Assembly: GCA_023229575.1 (NCBI GenBank)
Contig: JALNYZ010000010.1
Coordinates: 91,111 to 155,110, forward strand
Length of the DNA stretch: 64,000 nucleotides
Origin: Prolixibacteraceae bacterium
GTDB lineage: Bacteria > Bacteroidota > Bacteroidia > Bacteroidales > Prolixibacteraceae
Direction of reading: 5' to 3'
The translations under genes were made by a program, and so were the position numbers. The number at the start of each line of letters is the position of its first letter. Within the stretch, counting starts at the first letter, position 1. Below the pieces are notes generated by a model. It did not search any database. It was not told the origin of the DNA and saw nothing but the letters and a program-made list of their open reading frames with translations. Below are positions 9,602-19,065 of this stretch, piece after piece.

Positions 9602-10996
9602 ATGAAAAGAAGGAATTTTATTGCCCTGACCGGGGCAACAGCGGCAGGATCATTGCTCAACTCCCCGTCGTGGGCCCAACCCTCAAAGAATGGGGCAAAA
9701 AAGCGTTTGGCTCTTGTTGGCACCGGTGACCGCGGATCTACATTTTGGGGCCGGCGGGTTCAGGCAGATTATGGTGATATTGTAGAGTTTGTGGGGCTTT
9801 GCGATGTTAATCCAGGTAGGGCAGGGTACGCCAAAGATTTGATTAAAACCAACTGTCCAATCTTTACCGATTTTGATGAAATGATGAACAAGGCAAAACC
9901 GGACATGGTCATTGTAACCACAGTAGATGCCACCCACCATATTTACATCATTAAAGCGCTGGAATACGGGGCAGAGGTACTTACAGAAAAACCACTGACC
10001 ACAGACGAAACGAAGTTGAAACAGATCCTGGATGCCGAATTAAAATCGGGGATAAAGGTTAAGGTAGGGTTCAATTACAGGTATGGTACAATATTTTCGG
10101 AGCTTAAAAAATTGCTGGCCGCACACAGGGTTGGACAGGTTACCTCTGTCGATTTCCACTGGTACCTGAATGTCTTTCATGGCGCCGACTACTTCCGCCG
10201 CTGGCACGGGCATCGTGCCAATAGCGGTACGCTGCTGGTACACAAAGCATCCCATCATTTTGACCTTTTGAATTGGATGATCGACTCCGATCCCGTTGAG
10301 GTCAATGCTTACGGGATGCTCGAACATTACGGGAAAAACAACAAATTCAGGGGCAACAACTGCCGCAATTGCCCGCACACCAAAGAATGCAAGTTCTATT
10401 GGGACATGACCAAAAATTCCCATTACATGAAACTGTATGCCGAAAACGAAAAATACGATGGTTATCTGCGCGATAACTGTTTGTGGCGCGGGAGCATCGA
10501 CATCTTCGACAAGATGGCCGTGCAGATCAAATATGCCAACGGCGTACAAGTATCCTATTCCGTGACAACCTACTCGCCGTACGAGGGATGGCGGATCGCC
10601 TTCAACGGAAAGAGCGGGCGTATCGATGCCTCGGAAGGCATCCCGTATAACAGGAAATCCACTGCCGACCAGGCGGCGCTCCACCTGCAGGAGATGTCAC
10701 AAAAAGCCACAGAGGTCAACGATGATGAAGAGATTGTAGTAATGGACAACTTTGGTGAATTTCAGCGCATCGAAGTTCCGGTTTCACGCAGCGGCCACGG
10801 TGGTGGCGACTCCAGGCTCCAGGACAAAATATTCCGGAACCCAGGGATGGAAGATCCCTTCAAACATGCAGCCGGGACCCGCGATGGGGCGATGGCCTGC
10901 CTGATCGGGTTTGCAGCGCGAAGGTCAATTGATGAATGCCGTACAGTCAAAATCTCGGAGTTAACAGATATCAAACCCAATGTTGACAGAAGTTAA
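9602..10996 (+). CDS. Tat-exported Gfo/Idh/MocA-family oxidoreductase
   Basis: The 464-aa product starts at ATG 9602, where MKRRNFIALTGATAAGS gives a twin-arginine-like signal; the longer in-frame start would overlap the previous gene. The Rossmann fold has VGTGDRG (nucleotide-binding), CDVNP and EKPLTTD, which carries the family's usual catalytic-lysine EKP motif. The second domain has HHFDLLNWM and a Cys cluster (CRNCPHTKEC near residue 255) that could bind metal. Family members oxidise or reduce sugars with NAD(P), and some exported ones (GH109) are NAD-dependent glycosidases. Placement among glycosidases fits sugar modification or cleavage outside the cytoplasm. A GH109-type activity is possible but unproven. 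Confidence 0.82.
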   Translation: MKRRNFIALTGATAAGSLLNSPSWAQPSKNGAKKRLALVGTGDRGSTFWGRRVQADYGDIVEFVGLCDVNPGRAGYAKDLIKTNCPIFTDFDEMMNKAKPDMVIVTTVDATHHIYIIKALEYGAEVLTEKPLTTDETKLKQILDAELKSGIKVKVGFNYRYGTIFSELKKLLAAHRVGQVTSVDFHWYLNVFHGADYFRRWHGHRANSGTLLVHKASHHFDLLNWMIDSDPVEVNAYGMLEHYGKNNKFRGNNCRNCPHTKECKFYWDMTKNSHYMKLYAENEKYDGYLRDNCLWRGSIDIFDKMAVQIKYANGVQVSYSVTTYSPYEGWRIAFNGKSGRIDASEGIPYNRKSTADQAALHLQEMSQKATEVNDDEEIVVMDNFGEFQRIEVPVSRSGHGGGDSRLQDKIFRNPGMEDPFKHAAGTRDGAMACLIGFAARRSIDECRTVKISELTDIKPNVDRS

Positions 10997-11034
10997 TATT
11001 TGAACTTCATAGGCATAGGAAAAATAAAAAAATT

Positions 11035-12618
11035 ATGAAAGATTTATTATTGATTTCCATTCTGATTATTTCATTGTCTCCATTAAAGGAACCGGTAACT
11101 GCTGGAGAGGTTACAAAAGAGATCCAAATTATCCCTATGCCCAGTGAGATTATCGTTTTAAACGGGACATTTGAAATGACCGGTAATACATCAATACAAG
11201 CAGGTCATAATTTACTTCTAAAAGCAGAACAATTACGGGCATATCTTTCGCCGGCATCTGGATACAAGCTCCCGATAAACAAGGAGAGTGCCGGAGGAAA
11301 TTATATCGAGCTGAAATTATCGGATGAACTTTTGCACCTTGGTGATGAGGGCTATCAACTTAATATCACCCATGAAAAAGTACTGATTACTGCGTATAAC
11401 ATGCGAGGGATATTTTGGGGTATCCAAACATTGCGCCAGTTGTTCCCCCATGAAATATTAAGGGAGGCTACAGTTGATGGGGTTAAATGGATTCTTCCCT
11501 GTGTAAACATTGTTGACAAACCACGCTTTAGTTGGCGAGGTTTAATGATCGACTATAGCCGTACTTTCTGGAATACGCGTCATACCAAAAAGTATATTGA
11601 TGCCATGGCGTACTACAAATTGAATAAACTCCATATGCACCTGACAGATGATCAGGGGTGGAGAATTGAGATAGATAAGTATTCCGCCTTAACTGAGAAG
11701 GCATCAAAATTCGATACCATCTATCATGAACCTAAGGAAAGGGAAGGTTTTTATTTAAAAGAAGATATACGTGAACTGGTCCGGTATGCAGAAGCGAGGA
11801 ACGTAGAAATTATCCCTGAGATAGAAATGCCTGGCCACACATCAGAAGTATTCGCTGCATATCCTGAATTATCCTGTACCGGGGAGACTTTATCAGTCTC
11901 TCCATTTTTTAAAGGACCGGGTATCCAAAATGTGATATTTTGTGCAGGAAAAGAAAGGACATTTGGGTTCCTTGAAAATGTTCTTTCTGAAATAATTGAA
12001 TTGTTTCCGTCAAAGTATGTCCATATAGGTGGTGATGAAGCTCCGAAGGAAAAATGGAAAGCCTGTCCTGACTGCCAAGGAGCAATAAAGAAATACGGAT
12101 TAAAGGATGAGGATGAGCTTCAAAGTTGGTTTACGAAACGAATAGAAGTATTCCTGAACAGTAAAGGTAAAAAGCTCATTGGATGGGATGAGATTTCACA
12201 AGGCGGACTCAGTAAAACAGCTACCGTGATGTTTTGGCGCGGTGGAATGGAAAATATAGCTTTAGCTGCTATCACCCAGGGGAATGATGTTATTATGGCC
12301 CCGACTTCCCATTGCTATTTCGATTATAGCTATAAAAACATATCAACTGAGAAGGTATACACATTCGAACCATTATCTGATAAACTTGAAAGTGTTAATC
12401 CTGAACATATTTTAGGAGTAGAGGCTTGTTTCTGGTCTCATATTGACAGGACTGAACCAAAGATGGACCGCCAGATTTTTCCGCGTATACTGGCACTCGC
12501 TGAGGTCGGCTGGACGGAAAGTCCGAACAGAAACTGGGATAATTTCAGCTTGCGGCTTAAGCATCAGTACAAATCTTTGGACCTGATGAGTATTTATTAT
12601 ATGGACACCAATATATAA
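11035..12618 (+). CDS. GH20 beta-N-acetylhexosaminidase
   Basis: The 527-aa product has a signal peptide, a GH20b-type N-terminal domain (IQIIPMPSEI, EGYQLNIT, GIFWGIQTLRQLF) and a TIM barrel. Motifs include FSWRGLMIDYSR, KLNKLHMHLTDDQGWRIEI, EIEMPGHT and HIGGDEAP, whose D334-E335 pair is the catalytic dyad for substrate-assisted hydrolysis. FWSH and ALAEVGW complete the active-site region. It removes terminal GlcNAc or GalNAc from glycans in the periplasm or at the surface. It sits in a co-oriented run of degradative genes, so it probably works with the GH43-like protein and the GH31 enzymes. Confidence 0.92.
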   Translation: MKDLLLISILIISLSPLKEPVTAGEVTKEIQIIPMPSEIIVLNGTFEMTGNTSIQAGHNLLLKAEQLRAYLSPASGYKLPINKESAGGNYIELKLSDELLHLGDEGYQLNITHEKVLITAYNMRGIFWGIQTLRQLFPHEILREATVDGVKWILPCVNIVDKPRFSWRGLMIDYSRTFWNTRHTKKYIDAMAYYKLNKLHMHLTDDQGWRIEIDKYSALTEKASKFDTIYHEPKEREGFYLKEDIRELVRYAEARNVEIIPEIEMPGHTSEVFAAYPELSCTGETLSVSPFFKGPGIQNVIFCAGKERTFGFLENVLSEIIELFPSKYVHIGGDEAPKEKWKACPDCQGAIKKYGLKDEDELQSWFTKRIEVFLNSKGKKLIGWDEISQGGLSKTATVMFWRGGMENIALAAITQGNDVIMAPTSHCYFDYSYKNISTEKVYTFEPLSDKLESVNPEHILGVEACFWSHIDRTEPKMDRQIFPRILALAEVGWTESPNRNWDNFSLRLKHQYKSLDLMSIYYMDTNI

Positions 12619-12647
12619 ATGTAAAGATTTAAGTTAAATTATATTTT

Positions 12648-13691
12648 ATGAAAAAGAACAGAGTGGGAAAATTGATTTTAGTATCAATATTATTATTCTT
12701 TTCCTGTAAAACGGATAAAGATATTTTTATTGTTAATAATGCAGATTGGTTAGATATAGATGGAAAATTAATTTCTGCACATGATGGTGGTATTTCTCAA
12801 TTTGATAATACATTTTACTGGTATGGTTCTGATTACAGAAATACCATTAAGGGTGAATATGGCAAACCAGCCGCAAAATTGAATCCCGGAATAAATGTTT
12901 ACACCTCAAAAGACCTGGTTAATTGGAAATATAAGGGAATTGCATTGGCTTATCCCGATTCAGGATGGGGTTCCAACGGAACATCTCACAGGGCGCATGT
13001 ATTATATAATAAATTGACTAAAAAATATGTAATGTGGTTTTTTCATTATGCAACAAGATATCCTGACAGAATGGCAAGTGTTGCTGTATCTGACAGTCCG
13101 GTTGGCCCATTTAAGATTTTAGGATTCAGGGAAACAGGAGCTCCCGAAGCTTATGAAAAAAGATCTGAGGATGATGAACGTTTTGGTTCTCCAGGGTGCG
13201 CACAAGACCTTAATGTTTTCAAAGATGATGATGAGAATGCTTACTTAGTTTATGATGATGGAAGTAGAAATATAAGAGTGGATTTATTGACAGATGATTA
13301 TTTGTTTTCAACCAAAAAAACAGTAATTGCGCTTGGGAAAAGACATGAAGCCCCGGCAATGATAAAATTTAAAGGCAAATATTTAGTTGCAGGTTCAGGG
13401 GTGGAAGGTTGGAGTGCAACTGAAACAGATTATGCGGTTTCTTCGTTTCCTTTGGGCCCATACAGTAAACAAATGTGTATGTCAGAGAATAAGACATGGA
13501 ATTCTCAGATCACTAGTTTTTTGTTAATTAAAAAATCAGGCATTCTTCTTGGAATGTTTGATCAGTGGTGGGTCCCTGATTCTGCTAACTTAAACAGATC
13601 ACACTATTTATGGCTTCCGGTTTCATTTGATCCGGAAACAGAAATTGCAAAAATTTCCTATTTAAAAGAATGGAATCCTTTTACAAAATAA
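12648..13691 (+). CDS. GH43-like lipoprotein (exo-galactanase-type subfamily)
   Basis: The 347-aa product has a short signal ending in the lipobox FFSC and then a five-bladed propeller-like sequence. Motifs are ISAHDGGISQF with TFYWYGSD, VYTSKDLVNWKYKG, KYVMWFFHY, SVAVSDSPVGPF, QDLNVFKDDD and HEAPAMIKFKGKY. These match the GH43 subgroup that contains exo-beta-1,3-galactanases and related enzymes, where D, D and E act as base, modulator and acid. The first motif here is AHDGG where AHGGG is common. Arabinogalactan or galactan side chains are likely substrates by family analogy. The protein is probably lipid-anchored. Confidence 0.78.
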   Translation: MKKNRVGKLILVSILLFFSCKTDKDIFIVNNADWLDIDGKLISAHDGGISQFDNTFYWYGSDYRNTIKGEYGKPAAKLNPGINVYTSKDLVNWKYKGIALAYPDSGWGSNGTSHRAHVLYNKLTKKYVMWFFHYATRYPDRMASVAVSDSPVGPFKILGFRETGAPEAYEKRSEDDERFGSPGCAQDLNVFKDDDENAYLVYDDGSRNIRVDLLTDDYLFSTKKTVIALGKRHEAPAMIKFKGKYLVAGSGVEGWSATETDYAVSSFPLGPYSKQMCMSENKTWNSQITSFLLIKKSGILLGMFDQWWVPDSANLNRSHYLWLPVSFDPETEIAKISYLKEWNPFTK

Positions 13692-13760
13692 AACATACCC
13701 AAATAGTTCAACAATATAATTGAAATCTATATAAATTTTAATATCTCATCGGCCAACGTC

Positions 13761-14927
13761 ATGAAAAAAGATTCTCTTGATCGTCGAAAATTCTGTACTA
13801 TACTGGGTGCAGGGAGCGCAGCGCTTGCAGTTAAACCTCTGACTTTATTTGCATCTGAACCATTTCAGGTTCAGGAAAAACCTTCTACCAACATTGGTGA
13901 TGCTACAAAGATCCCCAGAAATTCCTTTTCAATGCCAGGTAAATTTCCGGGTAAAGTGGTCCATATTAAAAATTCCAAAGCGGTTGTCAATGACAAACCG
14001 GTTGAACAGGAAGCTTATATGATGATAGAAAAGGCAATGCTTGAACTTACAGGACAAAAAAGCCTCAAAAAAGCCTGGAGATCATTTGTTAATCCGGGTG
14101 AAATAATAGGTTTGAAAGTTAATCCATCTGCAGGCAAACTACTGACTACCAGTCATGCTGTAGTCAAGTCGGTTGTCAGACAGCTTACTGAAAGTGGGAT
14201 AGATAAAAAGAATATTATTATATGGGACAGAAGGGGAATTGAACTTATTGATACCGGCTTTAACTCTGAGAATTACCAGGGGATTAAAATAATGGGTACA
14301 GAGCAGCAGGATGAGAAAGGATCGTATTTTGACAAAGACGGAAAACTTTATAGTGAGGGAAATATTGATAAAGAGTGGTTCTACTGGGCTGATGTTGATG
14401 GTGTATATGATAGCAAAACAATGCCGTATATGGTAAACGGCGGGAAATATTCCTATTTCTCGAAGATAGTTACCAAGGAAGTTGATAAGATAATTAACAT
14501 TCCTATCCTGAAGAATGTAGGTGGCTCTATAACAAATGCGATGAAAAATCTGGCTTTTGGGTCAGTGTCCAATACCGGACGGCTCCATGCAAAACTCTTG
14601 AATGACACGTGTGCTGAGGTATGTGCTTTCCCTCCATTACGCGATAAAGTTGTCCTGAATATCTGTGATGGTCTCCGGGGCTGTTTTAACGGCGGCCCTG
14701 GCGCTAATCCTCAGTTTATATGTAATTATTATTCTATTCTTGCCGCGTCAGACCCGGTGGCAATGGACAGGATTGGTTATGATATCATCGCTGAAAAAAG
14801 GATTGCTGAAGGGCTCCAAAAATCAGCTGCTCCGGATTCGCTTACCTTTCTTGCAATGTCATCGAAACTTGGATTAGGTGTCTCAGATAAAGAAAAGATT
14901 GACCTTAAAGTATTTGATCTGGGCTGA
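13761..14927 (+). CDS. Tat-exported DUF362 domain protein
   Basis: The 388-aa product begins with DRRKFCTILGAGSAALAV, a twin-arginine-type signal. The rest resembles DUF362: VNPGEIIGLKVNPSAG, KSVVRQLTESGI, IIWDRR, INIPILKNVGGSITNAMKN and ICDGLRGCFNGGPG, ending with DPVAMDRIGYDII. The DUF362 reaction is not established; members occur with ferredoxin-like or sugar-degradation genes. No CxxCxxC iron-sulfur set is visible here. Its place between the GH43-like and DUF6599-like genes suggests a shared expression unit, but the intergenic gaps (58-69 bp) leave this open. Confidence 0.75.
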   Translation: MKKDSLDRRKFCTILGAGSAALAVKPLTLFASEPFQVQEKPSTNIGDATKIPRNSFSMPGKFPGKVVHIKNSKAVVNDKPVEQEAYMMIEKAMLELTGQKSLKKAWRSFVNPGEIIGLKVNPSAGKLLTTSHAVVKSVVRQLTESGIDKKNIIIWDRRGIELIDTGFNSENYQGIKIMGTEQQDEKGSYFDKDGKLYSEGNIDKEWFYWADVDGVYDSKTMPYMVNGGKYSYFSKIVTKEVDKIINIPILKNVGGSITNAMKNLAFGSVSNTGRLHAKLLNDTCAEVCAFPPLRDKVVLNICDGLRGCFNGGPGANPQFICNYYSILAASDPVAMDRIGYDIIAEKRIAEGLQKSAAPDSLTFLAMSSKLGLGVSDKEKIDLKVFDLG

Positions 14928-14985
14928 GTAATTCAATGCATAATGTTTGACATTCAATTTCCAAATTACTGATTATTAATTAACC

Positions 14986-15798
14986 ATGAATAAATTTACT
15001 TTCGTGCTATTCTTTCTTCTTTCCCTTTCAATTAATTGCTTTCCGCAAATGGAGGGAACATTTCCGGCTATTGATAAGAGCGACTTGCCGGATGGTACGT
15101 TTCAACCTGCCAGGACATTTACAGGAGCCTCTCTGTTCGGATATATTGATGGAGGCGCCGAGCTTTATCTTGAGTATGGGTTTTCTGCTGCATGGATTTC
15201 CGAGATCGATTTTATGGGAGGTAAGTATAAAACAGAAATATTTAGGATGACCGGTCCCGAAGAGGCGTTCGGTATATTTTCCGTATCAAAGCACCGTTGC
15301 AGGAATATGCCGTCTATCTCTTCCTATACCTGTCAGACCCGCTACCAATTACAGATATGCGCAGGATCTTGCTATATAAGTATTGTTAATAGTTCGGGAA
15401 GTGAAACCGACAGTATAGCATCTTTAAGAATCGGAGAGGCTATTATTCGTAAAATCAGGGAACCATCAGCCGGTTTCTCAAATTATCTGCCAGGTGTGCA
15501 ACCTGAAATCATCAGGAGCAATGCCATCCTGGCAAAAGGTAAATTAGGTTTAATGAATGGCGCTCCCGACTGGGAAGATTACTTCAAAGATGTAACAGGA
15601 TATAGTGTAGTAATTCTTTCAGGTATTGAGAATACTGTAATATCGGTAAAATTCAAAACCCGGGAGGATTTAGCAAAATTTGAGTCTAAACATAGCTGGA
15701 ACCCGGAAAATATTTCAGCCGTACCCAATAAATTACTAAGCGGTGAGACTGTCCAAAAACTTTCGGAAAATCATCTGTTGATCGGGATACCTGAATGA
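14986..15798 (+). CDS. Exported DUF6599-like protein
   Basis: The 270-aa product has a signal peptide ending near INCFPQ. The motif FGYIDGGAELYLEYGF near residue 50 and EEAFGIFSVSKH near 87 fit the DUF6599 group of exported proteins of unknown function often found beside DUF362 genes. That pairing holds here, where the DUF362 gene lies just upstream. No catalytic motif is recognised. The adjacency suggests the two proteins act together outside the cytoplasm, but the role is unknown. Confidence 0.65.
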   Translation: MNKFTFVLFFLLSLSINCFPQMEGTFPAIDKSDLPDGTFQPARTFTGASLFGYIDGGAELYLEYGFSAAWISEIDFMGGKYKTEIFRMTGPEEAFGIFSVSKHRCRNMPSISSYTCQTRYQLQICAGSCYISIVNSSGSETDSIASLRIGEAIIRKIREPSAGFSNYLPGVQPEIIRSNAILAKGKLGLMNGAPDWEDYFKDVTGYSVVILSGIENTVISVKFKTREDLAKFESKHSWNPENISAVPNKLLSGETVQKLSENHLLIGIPE

Positions 15799-15922
15799 TC
15801 CCGCTGAAGCGATCTGTAGACAAGTCAGTTGCAGCAGGCGTTTTTGCCAACGAAGGCAAGATGGTAAAGAAAGCAGTTTAAAAATATAGATAAAATTCAT
15901 TTTATACTCTAAAAAAAATTCA

Positions 15923-17416
15923 ATGAACACAAAAAGGATATCTCATTCCCCTCTGATCGTTATTCTATTTTTACAGTTTTTTATCCCACTGGAGAATACG
16001 AATATTGGTGTACAAGCACAAGATAGTTCAACTTATCTTACAAAGAATGCCCCAAATTGGATAAAAGACGGGTTTACCGTTGCTGGCAAAGAGGTCCGTC
16101 AGCAGGTTCTGGAGTACGCCCCGGCCCCGGTGGACAACCCGCTGAAGGGGCTGGTACCTTATGTTAGGGATGGACGCGGAAAGTTTCCCCACAGTATGGA
16201 GTTTAACTACATTCCTTTATCGGCACTCGTTACCGGCTACGACCAATACGACTGGAAACCCCTTGAAAACCTTCTCGATTCCATCACCAGCCGCGGACAT
16301 CAGACTGTCTTCCGGGTGTACCTCGAATTTCCCGGCTGGAAGGATGCGATTCCCAAATTTCTCATCAGGGAGGGGCTGAAAGTCCACAAGTGGGGGCAGG
16401 GGAAGAAGCCTGCCAGCGAAACTCCAGACTACTCCGACACCAATCTGCAAAAGGTGTTAAAGCATTTCATCGCGGAACTGGGAAAAAAATATGATGGTGA
16501 TCCCCGGATAGGTTTCATCTCTGCCGGGCTGTTAGGCAGTTGGGGTGAATGGCACAACTGGCCGCGCAACGATCTCTTTGCAAGCAAGGAAGTGCAGGTC
16601 GAAGTGATGGATGCCTACGAAGCGGCCTTCAAGACGACGCCGGTCCTGTTGCGCTATCCACAGGGCGAGTGGGGCGAGTGGCGCGAACGGTGGGCCCCAA
16701 ATTCAAGTCGCCGGTTCGGCTATGAGGATGACTCATTCGCCTGGGGAACCCTCGAAACGGGTAGGAAGGAGGATGGGTGGTTTTTCATGGCAATGCTGAA
16801 GGGTGCCGGTTCTGAAGCGCTAGGCAAATGGAAAACGCAGCCAATTGGCGGTGAAATCAGGCCGGAAGCGTGGGGCGAAGTCTTTGATCCGGATCATGAC
16901 CTAAAGCAAATCCAGGACTTCAGGAAGTGCGTTGAGTACACCCATGTAAGCTGGTTGATGGACAGCGGAATGTTTGGGAGCGAAAAGGAACAGAATTCGG
17001 AACGAATCAAACGGGCCGAGGAGGAAGTGCGGCGGATGGGTTACGAATTCCATGTATCTTCGGTCACGATCAGCGCAGTGACCAACGGAAGGTTCGAGGT
17101 AAATGTGGAGGTTGAAAACCGTGGAGTGGCGCCGTTTTACTATGACTGGCCTATCGAGTTTGGGCTGTTAAGCACCGACGACATTGTTGCAAAGACTTTC
17201 AACAGCACCAGCAAACTCATTGGTCTGCTGCCTGGCGACAAGCCGCGTGTTTGGAACGAGATGCTGAACCTGCAAGGCCTAAAGGCCGGAGCCTATATGT
17301 TGGCACTGCGAGTTCCCAACCCCCTCCCGAAGGGGATGCCGGTCCGATTCGCGAACGATACCCAGGATCAGCATGCATTCGGCTGGTTGACTCTGATGCC
17401 GATTACGGACAATTGA
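15923..17416 (+). CDS. Exported DUF4832-like (GH-A-type fold) protein with a GC-rich body
   Basis: The 497-aa product has a signal peptide and a stem region to about residue 50, then a barrel-like part with NPLKGLVPY, HQTVFRVYLEFPG, FISAGLLGSWGEWHNW and LRYPQGEWGEWRE. The C-terminal third (VSSVTISAVTNGRFEVNVEVENRGVAP) is a beta-sandwich of the DUF4832 type. Such proteins resemble glycosidase folds but have no established activity. Base composition changes sharply inside the gene: I count 19 of 60 G+C at 15961-16020 and 40 of 60 at 16081-16140. A native signal region appears joined to a body from a GC-rich source. Confidence 0.7.
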   Translation: MNTKRISHSPLIVILFLQFFIPLENTNIGVQAQDSSTYLTKNAPNWIKDGFTVAGKEVRQQVLEYAPAPVDNPLKGLVPYVRDGRGKFPHSMEFNYIPLSALVTGYDQYDWKPLENLLDSITSRGHQTVFRVYLEFPGWKDAIPKFLIREGLKVHKWGQGKKPASETPDYSDTNLQKVLKHFIAELGKKYDGDPRIGFISAGLLGSWGEWHNWPRNDLFASKEVQVEVMDAYEAAFKTTPVLLRYPQGEWGEWRERWAPNSSRRFGYEDDSFAWGTLETGRKEDGWFFMAMLKGAGSEALGKWKTQPIGGEIRPEAWGEVFDPDHDLKQIQDFRKCVEYTHVSWLMDSGMFGSEKEQNSERIKRAEEEVRRMGYEFHVSSVTISAVTNGRFEVNVEVENRGVAPFYYDWPIEFGLLSTDDIVAKTFNSTSKLIGLLPGDKPRVWNEMLNLQGLKAGAYMLALRVPNPLPKGMPVRFANDTQDQHAFGWLTLMPITDN

Positions 17417-17516
17417 CTGACAATAAGAGGCAATAGACACAACCTCCAAACGTCAGGTGGCACACCGTTCTTCTATTTGGGGGATCAGAATTGTACTAAT
17501 GCTAAAAAAACGTTAT

Positions 17517-18521
17517 ATGACAAAACGTGATGTGATTAAAATGGTACTTAATGGAGAAAAGCCTCCATACGTGCCCTGGTCTTTTAAATTTACAAAAGAA
17601 CCAACCGATCTTTTAAAAGATTACTTTGGGGTTGATGACCTGGATATGCCTCTTGACAACCATATCCTTCAACTTGGAGGCGATATTGGTTTTTTTGATT
17701 ATCTGGGAGATGATCAGTACAGGGATGTTTTTGGTGTGGTATGGGACAGGAGCATAGATAAAGACATTGGCAATGTAAAAGGATGTGTCCTTGAGAATCC
17801 CACCCTGAATGGTTATACCTTTCCCAATCCTTTGGACCCACAATTTTTCTCGGACATTAAACCTCAGATTGAGGCCAAACCCGACAGGTTCAGAATGTTT
17901 CAGATTGGATTTTCGCTTTATGAACGGGCCTGGACATTGCGCGGAATGGAAAATCTTCTGATGGATTTCATGATAAACCCCGATTTTGTCCACGAACTGT
18001 TAACCGCAATTGCAGATTACAATATCGCGCAATTCAGGGAGGCGCTGAAATACGACATTGATGCGGTTCACTTTGGCGATGATTGGGGACAGCAACATGG
18101 TTTGATCATGGGGTACGATACCTGGAAAGAGTTTATTTATCCGCAGTTGAAACGCATGTATGATGAGGTGCACGCTGCAGGTAAGTATGTATCAATCCAT
18201 TCCTGTGGTGATGTGGACGAGTTGTTTGACGACCTGGTTGAAATCGGCCTGAATTGTTTCAACCCTTTCCAGCCCGAAGTGATGGATATCTGGACTATCC
18301 TTCCCCGGTACCGGGGTCGACTGGCCTTTCATGGTGGTTTGTCGATGCAAAAGACACTGCCTTTCGGTACTCGCGAAGATGTTATTAACGAATCAAGAAG
18401 ATTAATTGATTTAGGTAAGGATGGCGGATATATTTTCTCGCCCTCCCATTCGGTCGAAAGCGATACCAGCCTCGAAAATATCCTGGCATTTATAGAGGTT
18501 GCGCAAAACCAAATTAAATAG
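17517..18521 (+). CDS. Uroporphyrinogen-decarboxylase (UroD/MtaA/CmuA) family protein
   Basis: The 334-aa product starts at ATG 17517 (ATG 17499 is also in frame). The N-terminus (TKRDVIKMVLNGEKPPYVPW), the middle motif HFGDDWGQQHGLIM, the HSCGDVDELFDDLVEIGLN stretch with its Cys and His, and FHGGLSMQKTLPFGT are all UroD-family features. The family includes heme-pathway decarboxylase and corrinoid methyltransferases, and the HxCGD motif suits a zinc-dependent methyltransferase-like member. In glycan-degrading loci such proteins are common but functionally unassigned. It is cytoplasmic, with no signal. A stump of a second UroD gene starts one base after its stop codon. Confidence 0.82.
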   Translation: MTKRDVIKMVLNGEKPPYVPWSFKFTKEPTDLLKDYFGVDDLDMPLDNHILQLGGDIGFFDYLGDDQYRDVFGVVWDRSIDKDIGNVKGCVLENPTLNGYTFPNPLDPQFFSDIKPQIEAKPDRFRMFQIGFSLYERAWTLRGMENLLMDFMINPDFVHELLTAIADYNIAQFREALKYDIDAVHFGDDWGQQHGLIMGYDTWKEFIYPQLKRMYDEVHAAGKYVSIHSCGDVDELFDDLVEIGLNCFNPFQPEVMDIWTILPRYRGRLAFHGGLSMQKTLPFGTREDVINESRRLIDLGKDGGYIFSPSHSVESDTSLENILAFIEVAQNQIK

Positions 18522-18606
18522 ATGATAGCAAATAATATGACATCTAGAGAGAGACTGATTAAAACATTGAACCACGAAACGCCCGACCATTTATGCGTTG
18601 CATTTT
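18522..18606 (+). pseudogene. Start of a UroD-family gene, cut off
   Basis: The first 25 or so codons after the previous stop read MTSRERLIKTLNHETPDHL (ATG at 18537), a typical UroD-family opening. After about 18600 the frame loses similarity and runs on as nonsense to 18794, while a different frame begins to encode a sugar-porter C-terminus. I read this as a deletion that fused two genes out of frame. The joint could also be an assembly error. Confidence 0.7.
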
Positions 18607-18936
18607 CCAGGGTTTCTGGTTCTGGCGTTAACGGTTTTGGCTATTGCTTTTTATTCGTTCTCCCTTGCCCCCATTGTCTGGGTATTGTTATCCGAGATTT
18701 TCCCAAACAGGATAAGAGTGGCAGCCATGTTGGTAGCCGTTTTAACCCTTTGGATCGGAAATTTTACTTTGAGTTATTCTTTCCCGGCGCTTAACGAAAG
18801 AATCGACACCACATGGACCTTCTGGATATATGGTATAATCTGCCTCACCGGATTTATGGTCATCCGCAAATATCTCGTCGAGACCAAAGGAAAGTCGCTG
18901 GAAGAAATTGAAAAGGAAATGATCAAGCGGGAGTAA
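18607..18936 (+). pseudogene. C-terminal fragment of an MFS sugar porter
   Basis: From about 18607 this frame reads as the last three or so membrane helices of a sugar porter. It has APIVWVLLSEIFPNRIR, WIGNFTLSYSFPALNE and the signature tail VETKGKSLEEIEKE. Intact porters of this family are about 450-500 residues; only about 110 remain. Upstream, the frame has stops and no start other than TTG at 18598. An intact paralogue lies at 27319-28653. The missing two thirds were lost together with the rest of the UroD gene. Confidence 0.75.
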
Positions 18937-19065
18937 AGAATAAACTACTACCTTTTGATGGACAAGAAGGTAAAAAAGAACTGTTGACAATTATATCCGG
19001 TTCGCCATATAGCCAAAAACAGGTAGAAAAGGAAAAACAAAAATTGAAAAACTATTTGCAAAATA

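Noticed and set aside
18522..18794. A 90-codon gene after the UroD-family gene
   Set aside because: Only its first 25 codons resemble a known family. The rest is an out-of-frame reading of a sugar-porter end.
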